Shown one piece after another: positions 17,198 through 25,736 of a stretch of DNA of 64,000 nt. Location: contig JBBRNH010000005.1 of NCBI GenBank assembly GCA_038230415.1, positions 1 through 64,000 on the forward strand. The letters run 5' to 3'. Position numbers and translations under genes: made by a program. Source of the DNA: JBBRNH01 sp038230415. GTDB taxonomy: Bacteria > Bacteroidota > Bacteroidia > Cytophagales > Spirosomataceae. Under the pieces are notes generated by a model, which ran no database searches, had not been told where the DNA came from, and saw only the letters and a program-made list of their open reading frames with translations. Every line of letters starts with the position of its first letter. Position 1 is the first letter of the stretch.

Positions 17198-18169
17198 ATG
17201 AATTTGGCGACGTTCGCAACAGCCCTCTCTCAGGAAATCAGCACCACCCGATACGGGCAGCACCCGCCCGAACTCTACGACCCGATTGACTATATTATGT
17301 CGCTCGGCGGAAAGCGGCTCCGGCCGTTGATGACACTCATAGCCGCCAACCTCTTCACCGATGACTGGCAACGCGCTATCAAACCCGCTATCGCGGTGGA
17401 GGTCTTTCACAACTTCACCCTCATGCACGATGATCTGATGGATCAGGCTCCGCTGCGCCGGGGTCAGCCAACGGTGCATGAAAAATGGAACCCCAGCACT
17501 GCTATTTTATCGGGCGATGTGATGCTCGTGCAGGCTTACGAACTGCTGCTCGACGTGGAGAGCAACAAACTGAAAACGGTGTTGGCCCGCTTCAACCGCA
17601 CGGCTGCCGAAGTTTGCGAAGGACAGCAACTCGACATGAATTTTGAGACGCGGGCCAACGTTACCGAAGCCGAATACATCGAAATGATCCGGCTCAAAAC
17701 GTCGGTATTGCTGGGCTTCGCGCTCGAATTGGGCGGTGTCATCGCCGGGGCCGACCACCAAACCACCGAACACCTCCGCGAGGCCGGGGTGAACATCGGC
17801 ATCGGGTTTCAACTAAAAGACGATCTGCTCGACGTGTATGGCGACCCGGTGAAGTTTGGCAAGCAAGTCGGGGGTGATATTATTGCCAACAAAAAGACGT
17901 TTATGCTCATCGAAGCCCTCGAAAAAGCCACCGGCCCGCTACGCCATGAATTGCTCGGCTGGCTGGCCCAAACCACGTTCGACAAAGCCGAAAAAGTCCG
18001 CGCCGTGACCGCTATTTATGACCAACTTGGTATCAGACCCATCGCCGAGAGCCGCATTGATGATTATTTTGCGCGGGGGTTTACGAACCTCGAACAACTC
18101 AACGCCGACCCCGCCCGCAAAGCCCTCCTGCTCGATTTTGCCCGCCAATTGGCCGGACGCGAGAGTTAA
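17198..18169 (+). CDS. Polyprenyl (isoprenyl) diphosphate synthase
   Basis: 323 residues. The first Asp-rich motif is in LMHDDLMDQAPLRRGQPTVH and the second in GFQLKDDLLDVYGDP; both bind Mg2+ and the allylic diphosphate. GGKRLRPLM is the substrate-binding KRLRP motif. Length and motifs fit trans-polyprenyl synthases that make geranylgeranyl to octaprenyl diphosphate for menaquinone or carotenoids; the chain length is not clear. I start at ATG 17198 (MNLATFAT); the open frame runs back into the preceding gene. The rhomboid gene follows 12 nt downstream. Confidence 0.93.
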   Translation: MNLATFATALSQEISTTRYGQHPPELYDPIDYIMSLGGKRLRPLMTLIAANLFTDDWQRAIKPAIAVEVFHNFTLMHDDLMDQAPLRRGQPTVHEKWNPSTAILSGDVMLVQAYELLLDVESNKLKTVLARFNRTAAEVCEGQQLDMNFETRANVTEAEYIEMIRLKTSVLLGFALELGGVIAGADHQTTEHLREAGVNIGIGFQLKDDLLDVYGDPVKFGKQVGGDIIANKKTFMLIEALEKATGPLRHELLGWLAQTTFDKAEKVRAVTAIYDQLGIRPIAESRIDDYFARGFTNLEQLNADPARKALLLDFARQLAGRES

Positions 18170-18181
18170 AAACTCAAAAAG

Positions 18182-18805
18182 ATGTCAATAACCCTCATTA
18201 TTATCATTGTTACGGCTCTTATCAGCGTGGCAGCCTGGAATAACAGCAACCTGATGGATCGCTGGATTATGAACCCGTATCAGGCCTCGAACCGGGGGCA
18301 ATATTACCGGCTGCTGACATCGGGGTTTCTCCACGCCGACTGGAGTCACCTGATTTTCAATATGTTAAGCCTGTATTTTTTCGGGGCTACGATTGAATAT
18401 CAGTTCAACGATCTCTTCGGCGGCAACGGCCCGATTTACCTGATTGGTTTTTATTTGGCCGGGATTATCGTATCGGATATTCCGACACTGCTCAAACACC
18501 GCAACAATCCCGGCTACAATTCGCTGGGGGCATCGGGGGGGGTGTCGTCGGTGATTTTTGCTTCGATTCTGATTTATCCGCTCAACAAGATTTACCTGTT
18601 TTTTATCCCGATTGGGATTCCCGGATTCATTTTTGGCGGGCTGTATCTGGCCTATTCCTACTACGAATCGCGCCAGGGCCGGGGCTATATCAACCACGAT
18701 GCTCACCTTTACGGAGCCTTGTTTGGACTCGTGTTTATGATTGCCGTATATCCGCCGGTGCTGCCCGCGTTCATCCAGCAAATCCAGTCATGGCGGGCAT
18801 TTTAA
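18182..18805 (+). CDS. Rhomboid-family intramembrane serine protease
   Basis: 207 residues with six hydrophobic helices. The catalytic serine is Ser118 in LGASGGVSS, and the catalytic histidine is most likely His175 in HDAHLYGALFG. HADWSHLIFNMLSLYFFG is the conserved L1-loop/helix-2 region, with the His and Asn that stabilise the oxyanion. It cleaves transmembrane substrates within the bilayer; the substrate is unknown. The stop codon overlaps the next gene by 16 nt, so the protease and the LytTR regulator are translationally coupled. Confidence 0.92.
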   Translation: MSITLIIIIVTALISVAAWNNSNLMDRWIMNPYQASNRGQYYRLLTSGFLHADWSHLIFNMLSLYFFGATIEYQFNDLFGGNGPIYLIGFYLAGIIVSDIPTLLKHRNNPGYNSLGASGGVSSVIFASILIYPLNKIYLFFIPIGIPGFIFGGLYLAYSYYESRQGRGYINHDAHLYGALFGLVFMIAVYPPVLPAFIQQIQSWRAF

Positions 18806-19710
18806 CCCAACCCTACCCAGCCATTGATTCGTCGTGGCAAACCCAGATTCGGCACTCGGTCGTGATCGGGGCGTTTGTGGGGGTGTTTTTGCTGGTATTT
18901 CAACCTTTCGGTCTCGACGATTGGAAAACCAACGACAAGGCTCTGAAAATTCTGGGTTTTGGGTTGGTTTCCTTCGCGCTCACCCTGTTGAACTTCACGG
19001 TTTGGCCCCGGCTGTTTCCGCGTTTTTTTGCCGAAACAAACTGGACGGTTGGCCGGGCCATTGGGTTTATCAACACCCATATTCTCGTCACTGCTGTTGG
19101 TAACTACCTGTACCTGGCCCTGTTGGTGGGGTTCAGCGTAGGTGCGCCAAACCTGCTTACGATGGTTCTGGCTACGTTTCTGGTGGGTTTATTCCCAACC
19201 GCTGGAATAATCACGGCAAATTATGTGGTGCGGTTGCGGCAATATACCCAGCAGGCCAGCCAACTCCGGCAAGCCGCCATAACCGACCCAACAGCAGTGG
19301 CTTCTGTTGCTGAGTTGGCAAGATTGTCCCCCGCTCTTATTACGCCGGTATCGGTATCGCTCCTAACACTTATCGCTGATAATGAGAAAGATACGCTTAC
19401 GATAGCCCCGACGGAATTACTTTGCATCGAATCGAGCGATAACTACTGCACCGTCTTTTTTCTGAAAGCCAACACAACTACAACCGCCAAAACCCTCCTC
19501 CGCAGCAGCCTGAGCCGGATGGAAACGCAAGTGGCCGGGGCCGGGCGGCTCGTGCGCTGCCACCGTTCCTACATCGTCAACCTCGACCGGGTGGCCCGCG
19601 TAACGGGCAATGCCCAGGGCTACAAACTGCACCTGACCGATGCTCAGACGGTGATTCCGGTAGCCCGCAAATACAACGAAACCGTTGTGGCCGCCCTGAA
19701 AACCGCCTGA
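18790..19710 (+). CDS. Membrane-bound LytTR-family transcriptional regulator
   Basis: 306 residues. Four hydrophobic helices occupy residues ~20-145 (SVVIGAFVGVFLLVFQPFGL, ILGFGLVSFALTLLNFTV and others). A linker leads to a C-terminal LytTR DNA-binding domain (~200-306) with CIESSDNYCTVFF, LVRCHRSYIVNLDRVARV and VARKY. LytTR domains bind direct repeats through a beta-beta-beta fold. No receiver domain is present, so the membrane part is the probable sensor. It overlaps the rhomboid gene, and LytTR-like boxes follow at 19721-19769. Confidence 0.9.
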   Translation: MAGILTQPYPAIDSSWQTQIRHSVVIGAFVGVFLLVFQPFGLDDWKTNDKALKILGFGLVSFALTLLNFTVWPRLFPRFFAETNWTVGRAIGFINTHILVTAVGNYLYLALLVGFSVGAPNLLTMVLATFLVGLFPTAGIITANYVVRLRQYTQQASQLRQAAITDPTAVASVAELARLSPALITPVSVSLLTLIADNEKDTLTIAPTELLCIESSDNYCTVFFLKANTTTTAKTLLRSSLSRMETQVAGAGRLVRCHRSYIVNLDRVARVTGNAQGYKLHLTDAQTVIPVARKYNETVVAALKTA

Positions 19711-19720
19711 AGACCCGTTG

Positions 19721-19769
19721 ACAAACGTCCCAAAACCGCGCCGAACGTCCCGAAATCAGGCCAAACGCC
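19721..19769 (-). promoter_or_regulatory. Three LytTR-like direct repeats, 20-bp period
   Basis: Read on the minus strand the boxes are GACGTTTGT (19729-19721), GACGTTCGG (19749-19741) and GGCGTTTGG (19769-19761). Against the AlgR/ComE-type consensus [TA][AC][CA]GTTN[AG][TG] they match 8, 8 and 7 of 9 positions. They start exactly 20 bp apart, about 95-145 nt upstream of ATG 19864. Confidence 0.5.
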
Positions 19770-19863
19770 CCACATCGGGCAATTCGGCCCTTTGGTGTTG
19801 GCAGGCTGTGGCGTATGGCTGATGTTTGCATCATCAAACCAAACGCAAAATCAATCAATCGCC

Positions 19864-20571
19864 ATGAAATCGTTTCTTACTGCCCTGCTTATCAGTCACG
19901 TTGCCGCCGGAACCATTGCTCTGCTGGTTGGCCTTGTGCCAATGCTGGCCCAAAAAGGCGGCAAACTTCACAACCGCGCCGGATTAGTGTATGTCTGGTG
20001 TATGATATACGTGGCCGGGTCGGCGATGCTGCTCTGCGGCTTGCAGGAGTTCAAAATGTTCCGGCTCTTTCTGGCGGGGATTGCCGTATTCAGTTTCTAC
20101 CTGAGTTTCACGGGCTGGCGGGCCGTGTTGCAGAAACGCGCCAAAACCGCCCCCACCCAAACCGACCGATGGATTGCCTATGGAACAATGGCCGTGAGCG
20201 TGGGTATGACGGGCTTCGGCGGCTGGTTGCTATACGTCAACGGCCCGTTGTTTCTGCCCGTTGTGTTCACCTTTTTTGGTGGACTGACGTTCATCTTCGC
20301 CCGGCGCGATTTGATGTCGTTTGACAAACCACAACTGAAAATGCACTGGTTATTCCAGCATTTCACCCGGATGAGTGGTTCCTACATTGCCGCCTTCACC
20401 GCGTTTCAGGTCAATAACATGGACCGGATCATTCCCGCCAGCGTACCCGAATGGGCAACAACCGTTGGCTGGATTGCCCCGTCGCTCATCGGCACTGTGC
20501 TGATTTTCAAAACCGTAGCGTATTATCGGAAGAAATTTGCGGTGGGGTCACCACCCCCAACCCCCTCCTAA
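19864..20571 (+). CDS. Multi-pass membrane protein (DUF2306-like)
   Basis: 235 residues with about seven hydrophobic segments, beginning FLTALLISHVAAGTIALLVG. Motifs KLHNRAGLVYVWCMI and KMHWLFQHFTRMSGSYIAAFTAF include His residues, as in the DUF2306 group of uncharacterised membrane proteins. I use ATG 19864 (MKSFLTAL); an in-frame upstream start at 19792 gives a non-membrane extension. It follows the LytTR gene, with LytTR-like boxes in the gap, so it is a likely target of that regulator. The last codons lie inside a 36-bp perfect inverted repeat. Confidence 0.75.
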   Translation: MKSFLTALLISHVAAGTIALLVGLVPMLAQKGGKLHNRAGLVYVWCMIYVAGSAMLLCGLQEFKMFRLFLAGIAVFSFYLSFTGWRAVLQKRAKTAPTQTDRWIAYGTMAVSVGMTGFGGWLLYVNGPLFLPVVFTFFGGLTFIFARRDLMSFDKPQLKMHWLFQHFTRMSGSYIAAFTAFQVNNMDRIIPASVPEWATTVGWIAPSLIGTVLIFKTVAYYRKKFAVGSPPPTPS

Positions 20572-20652
20572 AACAGGAGGGGGCTTTCTCAAAGGCTTCG
20601 CCTTTGTTATTTTTTTAGCCCCCTCCTGTTTTAGGAGGGGGTTGGGGGTGGT
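20550..20652. repeat. Perfect 36-bp inverted repeat covering two convergent stop codons
   Basis: The arms 20550-20585 and 20617-20652 are exact reverse complements around a 31-nt spacer, which itself holds a AAAGGCTTCGCCTTT hairpin (20591-20605). The left arm encodes the C-terminus and stop of the membrane protein; the right arm touches the stop of the SGNH hydrolase gene. The sequence is a C/A-rich CCACCCCCAACCCCCTCCT type. Confidence 0.95.
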
Positions 20653-21356
20653 CACTTACCCATCAACGCCTTTGCCACCGGCGCGGCTTTCTCGGCCCAT
20701 TTAGCCATTTGTCTACCGGAATAGTGCAATCCGTCAGCCGCAAATTGGGTGTTATCGCCGAGGGCGGTGCGGCTGATGGGCGTGATGTCCACAAAAATGA
20801 TCCCGGCCCGCTGCGATTCTTCCTGACCGATGGCGTTGAACTGGTCAATCTCGGTAGCAATTTTGGCTTTGTCGCGGCTCGCGGCAAACGGCGATACACC
20901 CCAATCAGGGATAGACAGCACAAACACCCGACCGGGCCTGCCCCCCGCAAACTGCACGGCGGTTCGGAGTAACTCCTTAAACTCCGTCCGGTACTGCGCT
21001 GCCGGTTGACCCCGGTATTGATTATTCACGCCAATCAGCAGCGACACCAGGTCATACTGCCTGGTATTGTTGGCGGCTTTGATGGCAGTTTGGAGTTCGG
21101 CGGTTGTCCAGCCGGTTTTGGCGATAATATCCGGCTCGGCGATGTCTATTTTATCCTGCCGAAGCAGCCCGGCGAGTTGCACCGGCCACCGTTCATACTC
21201 CGAAACGCTCTCGCCAATGGTGTATGAGTCGCCGAGGGCAAGGTAGGTGAGGGTAGATGCTTTGGTTGGGGCCGGGTTCATCACGATACCCGATGAGTCA
21301 GGACGCTGAGTACAGGCTGCAACCAGCAACAGGACGGGTATCAGAATTTTTATCAT
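20652..21356 (-). CDS. SGNH/GDSL hydrolase, lipoprotein
   Basis: 234 residues. The signal LIPVLLLVAACTQ places a lipobox Cys near residue 15. Block I is YLALGDSYTIGE with the nucleophile Ser, block III is LIGVNNQYRG with Asn, and block V is ADGLHYSG with Asp and His. The fold hydrolyses esters (lipids, acetylated sugars); the substrate is unknown. It ends inside the 36-bp inverted repeat and starts 9 nt from the ABC ATPase gene on the same strand. Confidence 0.9.
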   Translation of the reverse strand: MIKILIPVLLLVAACTQRPDSSGIVMNPAPTKASTLTYLALGDSYTIGESVSEYERWPVQLAGLLRQDKIDIAEPDIIAKTGWTTAELQTAIKAANNTRQYDLVSLLIGVNNQYRGQPAAQYRTEFKELLRTAVQFAGGRPGRVFVLSIPDWGVSPFAASRDKAKIATEIDQFNAIGQEESQRAGIIFVDITPISRTALGDNTQFAADGLHYSGRQMAKWAEKAAPVAKALMGK

Positions 21357-21365
21357 GGCTGATTA

Positions 21366-22085
21366 TCAGGCGGTTTCCATCAACGCCCTGGCTTTTCGGA
21401 TGTTAGTGTTGGCAATATCGGCTTCGATAAGACCGTCGCGGAGCCGCACGATGCGGTGGGCATATTGTGCAATGTCTTCTTCGTGCGTGACCATAATTAC
21501 GGTGTTGCCTTTGGCGTGGATTTGGTCAAACAAGTCCATGATTTCGTAGGATGTCTTGGTGTCTAAGTTCCCCGTCGGCTCGTCGGCCAGCAAAATACTG
21601 GGGTCGTTGACCAACGCCCGCGCAATAGCCACGCGCTGCCGCTGCCCGCCCGACAGTTCATTGGGTTTATGCCCGGCGCGGTTTTCGAGACCCACGTTTT
21701 TCATGGCAATCATGGCTTTTTCGGTGCGGTCGGCCTTGTTGTAGCCTGCGTAAATCAGCGGCAGGGCCACGTTTTCGAGCGAACTCTGGCGCGGCAACAG
21801 GTTAAAGGTCTGAAACACAAAGCCAATTTCTTTGTTGCGAACCTCAGCCAACGCGTTTTCCTGCATCCGGCTCACGTCCTGCCCGTTCAGCACGTAAGTC
21901 CCGGCGGTGGGCGTATCCAAACAGCCAATAATGTTCATGAGCGTACTCTTGCCCGAACCCGACGGCCCCATGAAGGCCACGTATTCGCCTTTATGCACCG
22001 AAATGGTGATGCTCTTCAGGGCTTCGATCACTTCGCTACCCATCACGTAGCGTTTGGCAATATCAACGGTTTCGATGATGTTCAT
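21366..22085 (-). CDS. ABC transporter ATP-binding protein (LolD/MacB type)
   Basis: 239 residues. Walker A is GPSGSGKST, the signature is LSGGQRQRVAIARAL, Walker B is ILLADEPTGNLD and the H-loop is VMVTHEE. The DEPTGNLD form is typical of the LolD/MacB/FtsE group, which works with a FtsX-like permease on lipoproteins or exported substrates. No permease gene lies next to it, so the partner is encoded elsewhere. It sits 11 nt after an unknown gene and 9 nt before the SGNH lipoprotein gene. Confidence 0.93.
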   Translation of the reverse strand: MNIIETVDIAKRYVMGSEVIEALKSITISVHKGEYVAFMGPSGSGKSTLMNIIGCLDTPTAGTYVLNGQDVSRMQENALAEVRNKEIGFVFQTFNLLPRQSSLENVALPLIYAGYNKADRTEKAMIAMKNVGLENRAGHKPNELSGGQRQRVAIARALVNDPSILLADEPTGNLDTKTSYEIMDLFDQIHAKGNTVIMVTHEEDIAQYAHRIVRLRDGLIEADIANTNIRKARALMETA

Positions 22086-22096
22086 TTGGGTTGTGA

Positions 22097-22612
22097 TTAC
22101 GCGCCGACGGCTATGGCTGCTGCCCGCCGACGACGCTGAAAATAATTCCGAATAAATAGCCCTGTCAGCACAACTACATCAGCGTCGGAGGCTTGTGTGT
22201 CAACTGAAATGTCGCCGTGTTGTGTAAAAAACTGCCGGGTGAGCGAATAATTGACCACTTCCTGCCCGTTGGTATGACCATCTCCTTCGCGGATCATGTC
22301 CCAGTCCCGCATCAGCATATCGTGGCGTTTCCAGAGGTAGGTTTGGCCGCTGGTGAGTTGTAATTCGGCCCGCTTACCAAAACTGAAGGCAATGTGACCA
22401 ATGAGTTGATTATCGTTGGCGAGGTCGTGGATATTTACCGAGTGGCTGATAAAACCCGTCACGTCAAAAAGCAAGTGAGTACCGTTTAGGTGAGCTTCAA
22501 CATCCCGACTAAAAACGCCCTCGCGCTGCATCTGCCCAACGGTCTGCCCGTTGTCAAGAATCGTAGTCGTCCGGTTAAATGCTTCTTTTGCCCAGGTAAG
22601 GTTCTTGCTCAT
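22097..22612 (-). CDS. 171-residue protein of unknown function
   Basis: I do not recognise the family with confidence. The pattern of short beta strands (TTTILDNGQTVGQMQ, THLLFDVTGF, LIGHIAFSF, ELQLTSGQTYLWKRHDML) resembles the Tubby/LURP-one-like fold, but that is only an impression. A hydrophobic segment (VVVLTGLFIRNYF) and an Arg cluster close the C-terminus. A -7-like TAATTTTG lies upstream on the minus strand at 22644-22637. The ABC ATPase gene follows 11 nt downstream. Confidence 0.6.
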   Translation of the reverse strand: MSKNLTWAKEAFNRTTTILDNGQTVGQMQREGVFSRDVEAHLNGTHLLFDVTGFISHSVNIHDLANDNQLIGHIAFSFGKRAELQLTSGQTYLWKRHDMLMRDWDMIREGDGHTNGQEVVNYSLTRQFFTQHGDISVDTQASDADVVVLTGLFIRNYFQRRRRAAAIAVGA

Positions 22613-22636
22613 AAACAGTCAGTTAAGGGTTTGTGC

Positions 22637-22644
22637 CAAAATTA
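22637..22644 (-). promoter_or_regulatory. Possible -7 box for the unknown gene and ABC ATPase gene
   Basis: TAATTTTG on the minus strand, 24 nt before the ATG at 22612 and just upstream of the stop codon end of the TPR gene (22647). No matching -33 TTG was found. Confidence 0.35.
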
Positions 22645-22646
22645 CA

Positions 22647-25600
22647 CTATTGCACGAACTCAGCCTTTGCTTTTTCGATTGACGCGATTTTTTGCTGATA
22701 GTCTGCCAGAAACGCCTGATAATCGGCGGCTGTGGTAGCAAATTCCAACTGCAACAGCGCGTCGTCGGCGTAGCTGAACAGGCTCAGGTCTAAACACAAC
22801 CGGATGTACGTTTTGAGTAGTTCGGGGTCATCGGGGTTGTAGGTCAGCGCGTTCAGGGCCAGCTTATACGCGGCTTGGGGCTGTTTTTGGCTCCGGTAAA
22901 ACGTAGCCGCGCCGGTGGCAATAACCGCATCGAGCGGGGCAAGTTGCCGGGCTTCGTCCCAGGCAGCGCGGGCCAGTGTTGGCTGGTTGGTTTTGGTATA
23001 GACCTCGGCCAGAAGTCGGGCGCGGTCGGCGCGGTGAGCCGCTACAACGGGCTGTTTTGCCATTGCTTCGGCGGCTTTGCGGTTGTTTTTCGCCACCGCA
23101 ATTTTCAGCGCACTCACATTCTCGACCGACCGGGCAAACGGGCTGAGCTGCTCCGGTTTGCCCATCTGAGAAACAATCATCTGAGCATAAAACACCTGTT
23201 TGTTTCTCAGGAAACCGTCAACGAGTGCGGCCCCGGAGACGGTTTTTAGGTTCGGGTTCCCGATGGTTTCCCAGATTCGGCCCCGGTTCAAATCGTCGGG
23301 TCGGTAGGTGACATAAAACGCTTTTTCGAGGTCGTCGGCGGGCGGGCGGTCTCCATAAAAAACCGCTGTCAACGCGGCCAAAACGCGGTCTTGTTTGGCG
23401 GCAGTTTCCCACAACGGGCGGGCAGCAGTCAGGCTTCCGGCTTTGGTCAGGGCCAATGCCCGGTAATACGTCGAAAGTGTATCGGTATTGAGTTCCAGCG
23501 TTTGGGCGGCCTTCGGATATAGCCCCTGTTCGAGCAACAGCAACCCCAACGTTTGACGCAAACCGGCATTGCGCGGACTGCCCGACACCAGTGCATCGAG
23601 AGAACTCAGCGCGTCTCCGGGGCGGTGGCTATTGTAGTCAGCGAAAGCACGCGTCAGCAGCAAATCATCCGTAAACGCCTGATTCAGTGGATTATCAGCC
23701 CGTCGGTGCAGGGTTCCGACCAGTGCCGTATCGGGATTTTGGATGAGCAGAGCCGCGTTGTATAAACTGGCAAACTGCCCCACGTTCAGCTCGATTCGGT
23801 CATCGGCACGGGCGTTATCAGCGAGCCAGGCGGGGCGTTTGGCAGCGGTGGTGTCGCGCCCGGTCACGAGTTTCAGGGCCAGCGCGTTGGCCTGATACGA
23901 CGGATACGTTGATTCATTTGTGTTCGTCGCCAACAAGGAATCGGCGGCTAATATCTGCGGATTTTTGGCGAACAGAGCCAGCAAATTCGTTTTCGGCACG
24001 TCGGTTTGCCCGGCGTTGGTTGCCGCCGATGCAAAGTAGAAATAGGCAGAATCGGCGACGCTGGTTTTGCTGTACAGGTAGCCGAGGTTGTTCTGCAACT
24101 CGCCCGATTTGGGGAATGTTTTCAGGCCGCGTTGGATGGTTTTGATGGCTTCAAAAAACAGATTTGTCTGTTGGTAGGTGCTGCTCAATCCCGAAAAAGC
24201 CTGCGAACTCGGCTGTTTCAGCAACGCCTGATTAAAAAAATACGCGGCTGTGGTGGGGTCGTTGCGGCTCATCGCCAGCGATGCCAGCGCGTAGTTGGCC
24301 TTGTGATTCTGGTACTCCTGCCCCAGCGACAACTGGTAAAACGCAGCCGCCGAAACGGGTTCATTAGTGGTGCTGTATAAATCGCCGAGGGCGTTGTAAT
24401 AACCAGCCGTTGCCTGTTTGACCGGGAAAAAATTGCTGTTGCTCATAAATCCCAGAAACAAGGCCAGCCCGATGGCCCGAAACACGAACAACGGCGACCG
24501 TTTGGGTTGGTACAAGACCTTGTAAACGGGCCGACCCTGACGATAAAACGGCAGGAAATTAAACAGCACGTACAGCAGAAACACCACGCCCATTGTCAGG
24601 TGTCCATACACGATTACGTCTTCAAAAACCTCGATGAGCGGGTCATTGGCGGTGGCAAAGGCAAAGCCGATGGTCAGCGTCGAAAGCAAAGCCAGGCCGA
24701 CGTACAGCGGTGCGCCCGCATCCCGAAACGAGAACACGTCCTGCTGCCGAGTCAGCCGCCGAAACCCCCAGATGCCAAGCGCGGTGGAGATCAGATAGAT
24801 CAAAAACGGACTAATCAGCAAACCGTTCCAGTCAATGGCGCGGGTATTGTTGAGCCACAGCAATACGAGATCGAACAAATATAACCCACTCACAAACAGC
24901 AGATTATTTACGCCCAGTGTTCGACCAGAACTGATTTTTGGGGCCAGCGAATCACCCGTCCGCGAGGCCGACGTAAGCCAGACTAACCCGGCAATAATCT
25001 CGAACCCGATGAACAGCGCGAACCCAATGCTGACCGCCAGCAAGCCCGGCAAGGCATAACTCACTACCGTCAGGGCCGGGTTTGGCACGGGCGATACGGC
25101 TCCCAAAATGAGCATAACGGCTCCGGTAAGCGGGGCAAAAACGGCCAACCGAGTTGGCAAAAAGAAGTCGGAGCGAAAGGCATGAAGGTAATAACTGACC
25201 GCGCCAAAAACAGCCGCCAGCACCAGAAAAACGGCTTGTCTCGGCAACCCCGGCACCTCCAGTGTCTCGAACCGACACGCGGCCAGAAACAGCAAAAACG
25301 CCCCCATCCCAATCAGATACATGGTGCGGGGAAGCCGCGTCAGAGCGGCCAGAATGAGCGATAATCCGGCCCAGATGCCCACCATCAGACCGGGAGCGAG
25401 CCAGCCAGGAACCGTCATCGCCGAGGCCACAAACTGCTCCGACACGCCGTAAACCGTGCCGCGAATCGGGTAATCGAGCAGTCCATCGGTAAAGGTGCGG
25501 AGCGTGGCGGGTAGGTCAAGCAGTTCGCTCAGTACATCCCAGCGAATCACGTTGCCGAGACCACGAGACCACGAGACCCCAAAAAACAAGATACCGGCGA

Positions 25601-25667
25601 GCAGAAACCCCAACGCCGAAAGATAAATAAGCCGGTCGGTGCGGCTCCACGAATGCCAGAAAAACAT
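22647..25667 (-). CDS. Large membrane protein with C-terminal TPR repeats
   Basis: 1006 residues. The first ~430 contain about twelve hydrophobic helices (for example LIYLSALGFLLAGILFFGVS, TMYLIGMGAFLLFLAACRF, HLTMGVVFLLYVLFNFLPF). The remainder is an all-helical TPR array: GYYNALGDLYSTTNEPVSAA, NYALASLAMSRNDPTTAAYF, ELQNNLGYLYSKTSVADSAY and later copies. The TPR part probably extends into the periplasm as a binding scaffold. The family is common in Cytophagales but has no assigned role. It lies between the glycosyltransferase gene (69-nt gap) and the unknown gene (34-nt gap) on the same strand. Confidence 0.75.
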   Translation of the reverse strand: MFFWHSWSRTDRLIYLSALGFLLAGILFFGVSWSRGLGNVIRWDVLSELLDLPATLRTFTDGLLDYPIRGTVYGVSEQFVASAMTVPGWLAPGLMVGIWAGLSLILAALTRLPRTMYLIGMGAFLLFLAACRFETLEVPGLPRQAVFLVLAAVFGAVSYYLHAFRSDFFLPTRLAVFAPLTGAVMLILGAVSPVPNPALTVVSYALPGLLAVSIGFALFIGFEIIAGLVWLTSASRTGDSLAPKISSGRTLGVNNLLFVSGLYLFDLVLLWLNNTRAIDWNGLLISPFLIYLISTALGIWGFRRLTRQQDVFSFRDAGAPLYVGLALLSTLTIGFAFATANDPLIEVFEDVIVYGHLTMGVVFLLYVLFNFLPFYRQGRPVYKVLYQPKRSPLFVFRAIGLALFLGFMSNSNFFPVKQATAGYYNALGDLYSTTNEPVSAAAFYQLSLGQEYQNHKANYALASLAMSRNDPTTAAYFFNQALLKQPSSQAFSGLSSTYQQTNLFFEAIKTIQRGLKTFPKSGELQNNLGYLYSKTSVADSAYFYFASAATNAGQTDVPKTNLLALFAKNPQILAADSLLATNTNESTYPSYQANALALKLVTGRDTTAAKRPAWLADNARADDRIELNVGQFASLYNAALLIQNPDTALVGTLHRRADNPLNQAFTDDLLLTRAFADYNSHRPGDALSSLDALVSGSPRNAGLRQTLGLLLLEQGLYPKAAQTLELNTDTLSTYYRALALTKAGSLTAARPLWETAAKQDRVLAALTAVFYGDRPPADDLEKAFYVTYRPDDLNRGRIWETIGNPNLKTVSGAALVDGFLRNKQVFYAQMIVSQMGKPEQLSPFARSVENVSALKIAVAKNNRKAAEAMAKQPVVAAHRADRARLLAEVYTKTNQPTLARAAWDEARQLAPLDAVIATGAATFYRSQKQPQAAYKLALNALTYNPDDPELLKTYIRLCLDLSLFSYADDALLQLEFATTAADYQAFLADYQQKIASIEKAKAEFVQ

Positions 25668-25690
25668 ATTTCTCTAACGCCGGTGCGCCG

Positions 25691-25735
25691 TTTGTAGTGC
25701 CGGGAACTCTGCTAAGAGGATTTCCGGCACTACAA
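25691..25735. repeat. Perfect 13-bp inverted repeat
   Basis: TTTGTAGTGCCGG (25691-25703) and its complement (25723-25735) flank a 19-nt loop in the gap between the glycosyltransferase and TPR genes. Partial outer pairing continues (CGCCGG and CCGGCG). Confidence 0.8.
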
Positions 25736-25736
25736 A

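Noticed and set aside
22875..25364. Several plus-strand ORFs opposite the TPR gene
   Set aside because: Antisense shadows of a high-GC gene; composition and lack of motifs do not support coding.
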